14,026 nucleotides of DNA from Caulobacter sp. (GTDB lineage: Bacteria; Pseudomonadota; Alphaproteobacteria; Caulobacterales; Caulobacteraceae), in contig JAQGIN010000306.1 of the NCBI GenBank assembly GCA_028291125.1, positions 1 through 14,026 on the forward strand. Direction: 5' to 3'. The notes beneath the pieces are model-generated. The model was not told the origin of the DNA. It searched no databases and saw nothing but the letters and a program-made list of their open reading frames with translations. The translations under genes and the position numbers were made by a program. This document shows, piece after piece, positions 7,418 through 13,204 of this stretch (positions are counted from its first letter, which is position 1; each line of letters starts with the position of its first letter).

Positions 7418-8106
7418 ACCTGGTCCTGGTCTCCGGCTTCATGGCCGACGGCGATCTGTGGCGCGACGTCGCCGACGACCTAGCCGCGATCGGGCCGGTC
7501 TTCCTCAAGGATCTGAGCCGGGGCGACACGATCGAGGCCATGGCCGAGCGGATCTTGGACGCCGCCCCGCCGCGCTTCGCGTTGATCGGCTTTTCGATGG
7601 GCGGCTATGTGGCCCGGGCGATGGTCCGGCAAGCGCCGGACCGCGTCGCGGCCCTGATCCTGATCGCCACCTCGGCGCGCGGCGACAGCGCGGTGCAGGC
7701 GGCGCGCCAAGCCGCCGCCGTTGACGGCGTGGCGCCGCAAAGATTCAGAGGCTTGAGCCGCGCGGCGATCACCGCCTCGCTGTCGCCGACCCACGCCCAG
7801 GACGAGGCGATGGTCGACCGGGTCCGCGCCATGGGCCTGCGGCTGGGCTGGGAGGTCTTCGTCCGGCAGTCGCGGGTGACGCGCGCCGACGAGTTGGGCC
7901 GCCTCGCCGAGCTGCGCGTCCCGACCCTGGTGATCGCCGCCACCGAGGACCGGCTGCGGAGCCTGGAGGAGGCGCGGGAATTGGTGGCGGGCATTCCGGA
8001 CGCCACGCTGCGGGTGATCGCGGACTCCGGCCACATGATCCCCATCGAACAGCCCGCCGCGCTGGCGCGGGAGATCCGCGATTGGCTTGGCAGGGTGGCC
8101 GTCTAG
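7414..8106 (+). CDS. Alpha/beta hydrolase
   Basis: A 230-residue soluble alpha/beta-hydrolase-fold protein. The first strand NLVLVSGF begins at residue 2. The nucleophile elbow is GFSMGG with S61. The acid is probably D179 in IAATEDRLRS, and the histidine is H207 in ADSGHMIPIEQP, completing a Ser-Asp-His triad. A short helical lid spans about 95-150. The closest general type is the small esterase or acyl-hydrolase group without a long N-terminal extension. Substrate is unknown. The GTG at 7414 is preferred because it overlaps the DUF1489 stop as GTGA and keeps the first beta strand. The ATG at 7441 would cut that strand off. No signal peptide is present. Confidence 0.88.
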   Translation: MNLVLVSGFMADGDLWRDVADDLAAIGPVFLKDLSRGDTIEAMAERILDAAPPRFALIGFSMGGYVARAMVRQAPDRVAALILIATSARGDSAVQAARQAAAVDGVAPQRFRGLSRAAITASLSPTHAQDEAMVDRVRAMGLRLGWEVFVRQSRVTRADELGRLAELRVPTLVIAATEDRLRSLEEARELVAGIPDATLRVIADSGHMIPIEQPAALAREIRDWLGRVAV

Positions 8107-8145
8107 GCGCGTGATTCCGTCGGATGGAAACCACCTCCCATCCAG

Positions 8146-8241
8146 CCATCATCCCCGCGAAAGCGGGGACCCAGGCTTTTTCTGAAACCCACGGCGCTCG
8201 ACGATAAAACACCTGGGTCCCCGCTTTCGCGGGGATGATGG
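8146..8241. repeat. Pair of perfect 30-bp inverted repeats (REP-like element, possible bidirectional terminator)
   Basis: The arms at 8146-8175 and 8212-8241 are exact reverse complements over 30 bases and flank a 36-base spacer. Each arm is itself palindromic. The left arm has CCCCGC-GAAA-GCGGGG (8153-8168) and the right has CCCCGC-TTTC-GCGGGG (8219-8234). The whole can therefore form one long hairpin or two small ones. A five-T run (8177-8181) follows the left hairpin. The element fills the gap between the convergent hydrolase and panC, which suits transcription termination for both. From memory, similar CCCCGCGAAAGCGGGG-cored repeats are scattered through alphaproteobacterial genomes. The rest of the gap adds only a 6-bp stem (GGATGG 8122-8127, CCATCC 8138-8143). 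Confidence 0.85.
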
Positions 8242-8268
8242 GCAGTGGGGATATTCAGAGGATGCGGA

Positions 8269-9132
8269 TCACCCTACCGCCATGTTGTCGATCAGGCGGG
8301 TCTTGCCCAGCTTGGCGGCGGCCAGGATCCGGGCCGAGGCCGCGCCGATCGGGCCGGGGCCCAGACGCGACAGGTCGCCGGCCTCGCGCACCTCGACATA
8401 GTCGATCGGACCAAAGCCGGCCGCGGCCAGCGCCGTCACGGCCGCCGCCTCGACGGAGTCGACCCGGCCGCCGGCCGCCACCGCCCGGGCCGCCTCGGCC
8501 AGGGCGCGGGGCAGGGCGACGGCGGCGGCGCGCTCGGCCGGGGTCAGATAGGCGTTGCGCGATGACAGGGCCACGCCGTCCGCGTCCCGCGCCGTCGGGG
8601 CGCCGAGGATCTCGACCGGCAGGTCGAGGTCGCGGGCCAGGCGCTGGATGACCCGCAGCTGCTGGTAGTCCTTCTCGCCGAACACCGCCACGTCGGGCTC
8701 GGCCTGGATCAGCAGCTTGGCGACCACGGTGGCGACGCCGCCGAAGAACTGCGGCCGGGCGGCGCCCTCCAGCGGCTCGGAGACGCCGCCGACCTGGATC
8801 GCGGTGGCGAAACCGGGGGCGTACATCGCGGCGCCGGTCGGGGCGTAGAGCAGGTCGCAGCCGACCGAGGCCAGCAATTCGGCGTCGTGGGCCTCGCCGC
8901 GCGGATAGGCGTCGAAGTCCTCGTGCGGCGCGAACTGCTTGGGATTGACGAAGATGCTGGCCACCGTGCGGTCGGCTCGCTGGCGGCCCAGACGGATCAG
9001 CGACAGGTGGCCCTCGTGCAGGGCGCCCATGGTCGGGATCAGGGCCACGGACTGGCCGGCGGCCTTCCAGGCCCGGACCTGGGCGCGAAGCTCGGCGACG
9101 CCCCGGACGGTGGCGAGCGACGGCTGGGACAT
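8269..9132 (-). CDS. panC: Pantothenate synthetase (pantoate--beta-alanine ligase)
   Basis: A 287-residue cytoplasmic enzyme that joins pantoate and beta-alanine with ATP to make pantothenate, the last step before coenzyme A synthesis proper. Family motifs are clear: PTMGALHEGHLSL (33-45, containing the HIGH-like HEGH), SIFVNPKQFAPHEDFDAYPR (59-78), FGEKDYQQL (151-159) and LSSRN (189-193). The stretch before the GEKD motif reads RPQFFGGVATVV, where E. coli PanC has RPGHFRGVSTIV. The His position is thus Phe here, a difference I cannot judge without an alignment. The start at 9132 is fixed by AGGAG ending 7 bases upstream. An in-frame ATG at 9198 would add residues not seen in homologues. It is transcribed away from mipZ and converges on the hydrolase. 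Confidence 0.96.
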   Translation of the reverse strand: MSQPSLATVRGVAELRAQVRAWKAAGQSVALIPTMGALHEGHLSLIRLGRQRADRTVASIFVNPKQFAPHEDFDAYPRGEAHDAELLASVGCDLLYAPTGAAMYAPGFATAIQVGGVSEPLEGAARPQFFGGVATVVAKLLIQAEPDVAVFGEKDYQQLRVIQRLARDLDLPVEILGAPTARDADGVALSSRNAYLTPAERAAAVALPRALAEAARAVAAGGRVDSVEAAAVTALAAAGFGPIDYVEVREAGDLSRLGPGPIGAASARILAAAKLGKTRLIDNMAVG

Positions 9133-9276
9133 CGATAACTCCTGCGCGGCAAGGCCCGGCTTATGACCGAGCGGGCCCGCGCCGTCCACCTGCGACAAAA
9201 GGTGCGCGGCTCCATCCCCAGGGTTTCATTGACGGCCCCTCGGCGCCGGGTGTCTCGTCCATTAACCTTCGCGGAA

Positions 9277-9290
9277 GATTCGCCGAGTCG
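9277..9290. promoter_or_regulatory. Two adjacent GANTC (CcrM methylation) sites upstream of mipZ; one in a GcrA-favoured context
   Basis: GATTC at 9277-9281 and GAGTC at 9285-9289 lie 24-37 bases before the mipZ ATG. The second reads CGAGTCG, which fits the YGAKTCG context I recall as favoured by the sigma-70 cofactor GcrA. In Caulobacter crescentus, mipZ transcription is reported to depend on CcrM methylation. The 181-bp gap (9133-9313) also carries TTGACG at 9229-9234, which might be a -35 element, but I could not place a convincing -10. Confidence 0.55.
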
Positions 9291-9313
9291 GGGCGCAACG
9301 AGGATCAAAGCTT

Positions 9314-10150
9314 ATGGCCGAAACGCGCGTCATCGTCGTCGGCAACGAAAAGGGCGGGGCCGGCAAGTCGACCATCGCCGTGCACCTGGCCACCGCCCTG
9401 CTGTACGGCGGCGCCAAGGTGGCGCTGATCGACCTCGACCTGCGCCAATCGTCGTCGATGCGGTTCTTCGAGAATCGCCGCGCCTGGCTGGCCGACAAGG
9501 CCATGACCCTGCCGGAGCCGATCCAGCAACGGCTCAGCGACGACGATATCGCCCTGGCCAAGGCCTCGGAAGGCGAGCAGGTGGCCCGCTTCGAGGCGGC
9601 CTATGTCGCCGCCCTCGACGCCGCCGACTTCGTGCTGATCGACACCCCCGGGGGCGACACGGCGATTTCGCGCATGGCCCACGGCCGCGCCGACCTGATC
9701 GTCACGCCGATGAACGACAGTTTCGTCGACTTCGACATGCTGGGCCACGTCGACCCGGTGACCATGGAGCTGACCAAGCCCAGCCTCTATTCCGAAACCG
9801 TGTGGGAGGCCCGTAAGGCCCGCGCCGCCTCGGGCCAGCGCCAGCCGCTGGACTGGGTGGTGCTGCGCAACCGCCTGGCCACCACCGAGGCCCGCAACCG
9901 CAAGCGGCTCGAGGACCGGCTCACCGCCCTGTCGCGCCGCGTCGGCTTCCGCATGGGCCCCGGCCTGCGCGACCGGGTGATCTATCGCGAGCTGTTCCCG
10001 TTCGGCCTGACCATCGCCGACCTGTCGCCGCAGGTGCGGCCGGTGCCGGTGTCGCTGCAGCACCTGGCGGCCCGCCAGGAGCTGCGGGCTCTGATGCATT
10101 CGCTTGGCCTTTCGGCCTATTCCGGGGAAACTCTGCTCGCCGCCCAATGA
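9314..10150 (+). CDS. mipZ: MipZ, ParA-like ATPase that positions the division site
   Basis: A 278-residue P-loop ATPase that forms a gradient from the chromosome-bound ParB at the poles and blocks FtsZ assembly away from midcell. The deviant Walker A is GNEKGGAGKST (10-20) with signature K13 and K18. D42 in LIDLDLRQ matches the catalytic aspartate of the Caulobacter protein. DTPGGD is at 110-115. The basic stretch ATTEARNRKRLEDRL (189-203) includes R194 and R198, part of the known DNA-binding surface. Long blocks such as MNDSFVDFDMLG and ELFPFGLTIADLSPQVRPVP match MipZ rather than generic ParA. Full length. The ATG follows GAGGA (9300-9304) at a slightly long spacing. Upstream GANTC sites suggest cell-cycle control. 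A J-domain gene follows after 28 bases. Confidence 0.97.
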   Translation: MAETRVIVVGNEKGGAGKSTIAVHLATALLYGGAKVALIDLDLRQSSSMRFFENRRAWLADKAMTLPEPIQQRLSDDDIALAKASEGEQVARFEAAYVAALDAADFVLIDTPGGDTAISRMAHGRADLIVTPMNDSFVDFDMLGHVDPVTMELTKPSLYSETVWEARKARAASGQRQPLDWVVLRNRLATTEARNRKRLEDRLTALSRRVGFRMGPGLRDRVIYRELFPFGLTIADLSPQVRPVPVSLQHLAARQELRALMHSLGLSAYSGETLLAAQ

Positions 10151-10178
10151 GGCTGGCGGACGGCGTCCGGACCCTTTG

Positions 10179-10601
10179 ATGTTCTATCTCTTGCTCGGCG
10201 CCGTGTTGGCCCTGTTCCTGTGGCGTGGGCGAAAGCCGTGGTTCAAGGGCGACGGCTGGCGCATCGCGGCCGGGGCCATGGCCATCGCCGCCTTCTCCGG
10301 CGCGGCCTTCACCTTCATTCGCGGGGCCTGGGGAACCGGGATCGTGCTGTCGGTGATCGGCCTGTGGACGGCCAGCACGGCCCGCGTCCGGCCGGCCGGC
10401 CCGAAACGCTCGGCGCCGCGGATCGAGCCCGGCCTGGCCGAGGCGCGGTCGATCCTTGGGGTGGGGCCATCGGCCAGCCGCGAGGAGATCCTGGCGGCCT
10501 ATGGGCGATTGATCCGCCGGGCGCATCCCGATGCGGGCGGCACCGAAGGCCTGGCCGCCCAGCTCAACGCCGCGCGCGACCGCCTGCTTCGTAAGGCTTA
10601 G
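10179..10601 (+). CDS. Small membrane-anchored J-domain (DnaJ-like) protein
   Basis: A 140-residue protein opening with a hydrophobic segment (FYLLLGAVLALFLW, 2-15). Further membrane segments are likely at about 28-48 and 53-66. A C-terminal J domain (about 86-140) reads AEARSILGVGPSASREEILA..., with the essential HPD motif at 116-118 (RRAHPDAGG). HPD proteins stimulate the ATPase of a DnaK partner, so this would recruit DnaK to the inner membrane. The topology resembles Tim14/DjlA-type co-chaperones, and the zinc-finger and C-terminal substrate domains of full DnaJ are absent. ATG at 10179 is chosen because it starts the first membrane segment. An in-frame ATG at 10104 lies inside mipZ. The gene follows mipZ by 28 bases and probably shares its transcript. 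Its stop overlaps the convergent carboxypeptidase by 4 bases. Confidence 0.85.
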   Translation: MFYLLLGAVLALFLWRGRKPWFKGDGWRIAAGAMAIAAFSGAAFTFIRGAWGTGIVLSVIGLWTASTARVRPAGPKRSAPRIEPGLAEARSILGVGPSASREEILAAYGRLIRRAHPDAGGTEGLAAQLNAARDRLLRKA

Positions 10602-11863
10602 CCGCGCCCGGGGGCGAGGATCATGCAGGGCTGGCGCTTGGCGCTGATCGCCGCGCAGGCGCTGCGGGCCGCTTCGGCCGTCAGGCCCTGGAACTGGGCC
10701 TTGAACGACCCACGCGCCCCGACCACGGCGCCCTCGGCGTCGGCGACGACGCGGGCGAACCGGCCGCGGACGTGATCGAGCTGCTTGCTGGCCAGGCCCC
10801 GGCTCTTGAAGGCGCCGACCTGGACGCTCCACTCGCCGCGGTTCTTGGCCTTGGCGGCCTTGAAGCTGGGCGAGACCTTGGTGGCGCGGGGCGGGGCGGG
10901 GTTGTCGGTGAGGACGATGCTCAGGCCCGACTGCTCGCCGTCACCCTGTTCGACCGAGGGCCGCATGATCGGGCCGCGCGGGTCGTCCTCGTAGAGGTTG
11001 GCGGCGATGGTCGTGCGATCACCGTGGCTGCGGCGGCGCAGCACGTCGAAGCCGGTGCTCAGCAGGTCTTCCATGTTGTTGTCGCGCCAGGCGGCGGAGG
11101 GGCCGCCCAGGACCACGGCGATCAGCCGGCGACCGTCGCGCACGGCCGAGCCGGCGAGGTTGAAGCCCGAGGCGTTGGTGTAGCCAGTCTTCAGCCCGTC
11201 GAAGCCGGGCATGGAATCGAGCAGACGCTTGTGGCCGGGGATGGTGTTCCCGCGGAAGCTGAAGCTCTTGAGGGCGAAGTAGCTGTAGTACTGCGGGAAG
11301 TCGCGCATGGTGGCGCGCGACAGGATGGCGATGTCGCGGGCGGTGCTGATCTGGCGGCTGTCGGGCAGGCCCGAAGCGTTGACGAAGCGGGTGTTGCGCA
11401 TGCCCAGCTCTTGGCCGCGCAGGGTCATCAGGGCGGCGAAACGGGTCTCGCTGCCGCCCAGCTTCTCGGCCATGGCCACGGCGGCGTCGTTGGCCGACTT
11501 CACGCTCATCGCGCGGATGGCCTCGTCGACGGTGATCGAATCGCCGGCCCGCAGACCCAGCTTGGTCGGGGCCTGGTTGGCGGCGTGGGATGAGAAGGGG
11601 ACGCGGTCGGTCAGCTTGATGCGGCCTTCCGCCAGGGCCTCGAAGGCCAGGTACAGAGTCATGACCTTGGTGATCGAGGCGGGATAGCGCGGGCTGTCGG
11701 CGCGATTGTCGTAGAGCATCTCGCCCGAATTGGCGTCGATGACGATGGCCGCGTACTTCGGTTCGGCTTGCGGGCTGGCCATGGCCGGGGCGGCGAGGCC
11801 GAACAGCAGCGCGCTGGCGAGGCCGGTCAAGGCGAGACGGGCGGATCGTAGCTTGGCGAACAT
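10598..11863 (-). CDS. D-alanyl-D-alanine carboxypeptidase (S11 family) with C-terminal SPOR domain
   Basis: A 421-residue exported penicillin-binding protein that trims the terminal D-Ala from peptidoglycan stem peptides. A signal peptide runs to about residue 29 (cleavage AMA/SPQ). The three penicillin-binding motifs are intact: SITK (63-66, nucleophile S63), SAN (123-125) and KTG (225-227, in GLKTGYTNASGF). A linker of about 60 residues follows. A SPOR domain at about 342-417 (GEWSVQVGAFKSRGLASKQL...) would bind denuded septal glycan, suggesting action at the division site. C403 and C413 could form a disulfide. The start at 11863 lacks a good Shine-Dalgarno, with only GGA ten bases upstream. 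A 19-codon ORF in the same frame ends 3 bases before it and may couple translation. Confidence 0.95.
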   Translation of the reverse strand: MFAKLRSARLALTGLASALLFGLAAPAMASPQAEPKYAAIVIDANSGEMLYDNRADSPRYPASITKVMTLYLAFEALAEGRIKLTDRVPFSSHAANQAPTKLGLRAGDSITVDEAIRAMSVKSANDAAVAMAEKLGGSETRFAALMTLRGQELGMRNTRFVNASGLPDSRQISTARDIAILSRATMRDFPQYYSYFALKSFSFRGNTIPGHKRLLDSMPGFDGLKTGYTNASGFNLAGSAVRDGRRLIAVVLGGPSAAWRDNNMEDLLSTGFDVLRRRSHGDRTTIAANLYEDDPRGPIMRPSVEQGDGEQSGLSIVLTDNPAPPRATKVSPSFKAAKAKNRGEWSVQVGAFKSRGLASKQLDHVRGRFARVVADAEGAVVGARGSFKAQFQGLTAEAARSACAAISAKRQPCMILAPGRG

Positions 11864-11866
11864 GAG

Positions 11867-11926
11867 TTATGCGTCCGTCATTTGAACTGAGCGGTTCCGC
11901 ACCGCCACACGCGTATCTCTTACCAT
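11867..11926 (-). CDS. Possible 19-codon leader peptide upstream of the D-Ala-D-Ala carboxypeptidase
   Basis: A short ORF, MVRDTRVAVRNRSVQMTDA, starts with ATG 7 bases after GGAG (11937-11934 on the - strand, within AGGGGAG). It stops with TAA three bases before the carboxypeptidase ATG and in the same frame. Its ribosome binding site is much better than that of the main gene, so ribosomes ending here could reinitiate downstream. The peptide is basic and shows no run of one amino acid typical of attenuators. It may equally be chance. Confidence 0.3.
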   Translation of the reverse strand: MVRDTRVAVRNRSVQMTDA

Positions 11927-12032
11927 GCCGAGTCTCCCCTTTCGCTAAAGTAAACAAGAGGTGAGCGATTTGGTCGCGGCTGCGGAAAAATCGAGCGCGT
12001 TGCGGCCACGCTTCGGTTGACCTTAGGTTATG

Positions 12033-12070
12033 GTGCGCTGCACAAAATTCTTGACTGCTGCACTGCAGCA
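12033..12070. promoter_or_regulatory. Putative PhaR-type operator upstream of the phasin gene
   Basis: CTGC-ACT-GCAG at 12058-12068 sits in a 7-bp perfect dyad TGCTGCA-C-TGCAGCA (12056-12070). A second dyad of the same design, GTGC-GCT-GCAC, lies at 12033-12043, its centre 25 bases away. The first overlaps the end of a TTGACT element (12051-12056), a plausible -35, which is where a repressor would block initiation. CTGC-N3/4-GCAG in TGC-rich DNA is the site I recall for PhaR, the polyhydroxybutyrate-responsive repressor of phasin genes in Paracoccus. Confidence 0.5.
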
Positions 12071-12175
12071 TGAGAAATTAAGTCTGTTCCCAATGTCTGG
12101 GACGGAGGCTGGAAGCGCCGCTTAAAGCCTCGCGACCCTTCCGCCCGTGCCCCGCCCCTCGCAAGGAGATGCTCC

Positions 12176-12610
12176 ATGGCCGCCGCCGACACCCTGAAGA
12201 CCACCGCCGAACAAATCACCACCGCCAGCAACCAAGCGTTCAAGGACGGCGTCGAAAAGTCCTTGGCCGCCCTGGCTGAAGCCAACACCCATTCCAAGAA
12301 GAATCTCGAAGCCGTCGTCGCTTCGGTCACCGCCGCCACCAAGGGCGCGGAAGCCCTCGGCGCTCAGGCGATGGCCTATTCGAAGAAGGCCGCCGAAGAA
12401 CAAGTGGCCGCCGCCAAGTCGCTGGCCGGCGCCAAGAGCGTGCAGGAAGCCGTCGAACTGCAGACCGCCTGGGCCAAGAGCGCTCTGGAATCCTACATCG
12501 CTCAGATGAGCAAGGCCTCCGAGATCGTCTCCGCCTCGATCAAGGACTCGGTGAAGCCGCTGAACGAGCGCGTCACCGCCGCGGTCGAAAAGTTCCAAGC
12601 CGCGCGCTAA
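12176..12610 (+). CDS. Phasin family protein (phasin_2 type)
   Basis: A 144-residue, Ala/Lys/Glu-rich, almost wholly helical protein without signal peptide. Phasins coat the surface of polyhydroxyalkanoate granules in the cytoplasm. The core at about 30-130 (SLAALAEANTHSKKNLEAVVAS..., ELQTAWAKSALESYIAQMSK) matches the phasin_2 type, including the ELQTxxAKxxLExY stretch typical of the family. The ATG has a near-perfect ribosome binding site (AAGGAGAT, 12163-12170). Codon use differs from the neighbours: 11 of 13 glutamates use GAA, whereas the carboxylase genes use mainly GAG. Together with its strong terminator this points to high expression. A TGC-rich dyad upstream suggests PhaR control. 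It is transcribed alone. Confidence 0.9.
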   Translation: MAAADTLKTTAEQITTASNQAFKDGVEKSLAALAEANTHSKKNLEAVVASVTAATKGAEALGAQAMAYSKKAAEEQVAAAKSLAGAKSVQEAVELQTAWAKSALESYIAQMSKASEIVSASIKDSVKPLNERVTAAVEKFQAAR

Positions 12611-12617
12611 ACCTTCT

Positions 12618-12641
12618 CGGGCCGCGCCTCGGCGCGGCCCG
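12618..12641 (+). repeat. Perfect 10-bp hairpin after the phasin gene
   Basis: The arms CGGGCCGCGC (12618-12627) and GCGCGGCCCG (12632-12641) pair exactly around a CTCG loop, starting 8 bases after the phasin stop. There is no T run after it, so it is not a terminator by itself. It could protect the 3' end of the phasin mRNA. Confidence 0.6.
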
Positions 12642-12658
12642 AACGACGACCCAGCCTG

Positions 12659-12691
12659 AGGCTCGGACCGGTGACGGTCCGGGCCTTTTTT
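12659..12691 (+). terminator. Intrinsic terminator of the phasin gene
   Basis: The stem GGCTCGGACC (12660-12669) pairs with GGTCCGGGCC (12676-12685) with one G-T wobble and a six-base loop, followed directly by six T (12686-12691). The A at 12659 can add one further pair. It is a strong Rho-independent terminator and separates the phasin gene from the RidA gene. Confidence 0.9.
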
Positions 12692-12692
12692 C

Positions 12693-12720
12693 TTGTGCCC
12701 CGTTCCCGCGTCGCTAAGCA
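12693..12720 (+). promoter_or_regulatory. Candidate housekeeping promoter for the RidA-like gene
   Basis: TTGTGCC (12693-12699) and GCTAAGCA (12713-12720) are separated by 13 bases. This resembles the Caulobacter sigma-73 layout (TTGACGS, 10-14 bases, GCTANAWC). It lies right after the phasin terminator and before the RidA ribosome binding site, where a new promoter is needed. Both boxes have mismatches. Confidence 0.3.
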
Positions 12721-12742
12721 TTGGCCGGTGATGGAGCGCGTG

Positions 12743-13204
12743 ATGTCGAAGATCGAAGAACGTCTGGCCGGGCTTGGCGTGGTGCTGCCGCAACCGGTGG
12801 CCCCGGTGGCCAACTATGTGCCGTTCGTGCGCGCCGGCGGCCTGGTCCACATCTCGGGTCAAGTGTCGACGGACGCCTCGGGCGGGGCCAAGGGCACGGT
12901 CGGCGTCGATCTCGACCTGGCGGCCGCCCAGGCCGCGGCGCGGCTGTGCGGGATCAATCTGTTGGCCCAGATGAAGGCCGCCTGCGACGGCGACCTCGAC
13001 CGCGTCCGGCGCGTGGTCAAGCTGGGCGGCTTCGTCCAGGCCGGGCCGGACTTCATCGACATTCCCAAGGTGATCAACGGCTGCTCGGACCTGATGGTCG
13101 AGGCCTTCGGCGACGCCGGTCGCCACGCCCGGTCCGCCGTCGGCGTCTACAAGCTGCCGCTGGGCTTCGCGGTCGAGGTCGACGCCGTGGTGGAGATCGC
13201 CTGA
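12743..13204 (+). CDS. RidA/YjgF-family protein (YjgF_endoribonc subgroup)
   Basis: A 153-residue cytoplasmic protein of the RidA superfamily, whose best-known members hydrolyse reactive enamine/imine intermediates from pyridoxal-phosphate enzymes. It matches the longer subgroup by KIEERLAGLGVVLPQP (3-18), FVRAGGLVHISGQ (28-40), AARLCGINLLAQMKAACDGD (65-84), RVVKLGGFVQ (90-99), NGCSDLMVEAFG and HARSAVGVYKLPLGFAVEV. R130 aligns with the arginine needed for deaminase activity in RidA, so activity is possible though unproven for this subgroup. The ATG at 12743 has GGAG six bases upstream. The ATG at 12731 and the GTG at 12671, inside the terminator loop, would add unconserved residues. Its stop overlaps the next ATG by one base (TGATG). 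Confidence 0.9.
   Translation: MSKIEERLAGLGVVLPQPVAPVANYVPFVRAGGLVHISGQVSTDASGGAKGTVGVDLDLAAAQAAARLCGINLLAQMKAACDGDLDRVRRVVKLGGFVQAGPDFIDIPKVINGCSDLMVEAFGDAGRHARSAVGVYKLPLGFAVEVDAVVEIA

Larger units (their letters stand above)
11864..12175. other. 312-bp divergent intergenic region between carboxypeptidase and phasin genes
   Basis: This is the longest stretch without a sure gene and is visibly more AT-rich than its surroundings, as expected for two divergent promoters. It holds the possible leader ORF (11867-11926), a GAGTC site (11930-11934) and two TTGAC elements on the + strand (12017-12021 and 12051-12055). It also holds the TGC-rich dyads described separately and the strong phasin ribosome binding site. 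I could not assign a -10 box with confidence in either direction. Confidence 0.6.

Noticed and set aside
8146..8241. Repeats as a minimal CRISPR array
   Set aside because: Only two copies, in inverted rather than direct orientation, with no further spacers and no cas genes nearby.
9133..9198. N-terminal extension of PanC to an upstream ATG
   Set aside because: The ATG at 9132 has an AGGAG at ideal spacing and matches the normal PanC length. The extension has no conserved residues.
9187..9204. CACCT-N8-AGGTG dyad between panC and mipZ
   Set aside because: Five-base arms with an eight-base gap are easily found by chance in this composition, and no known regulator site matches.
9262..9267. TTAACC as a CtrA site in the mipZ upstream region
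   Set aside because: Only one half-site is present. The position seven bases on reads GGAA rather than TTAA, so it does not match TTAA-N7-TTAA.
10772..11593. + strand open frame antisense to the carboxypeptidase
   Set aside because: The carboxypeptidase has all catalytic motifs and the antisense translation has no recognisable domain.
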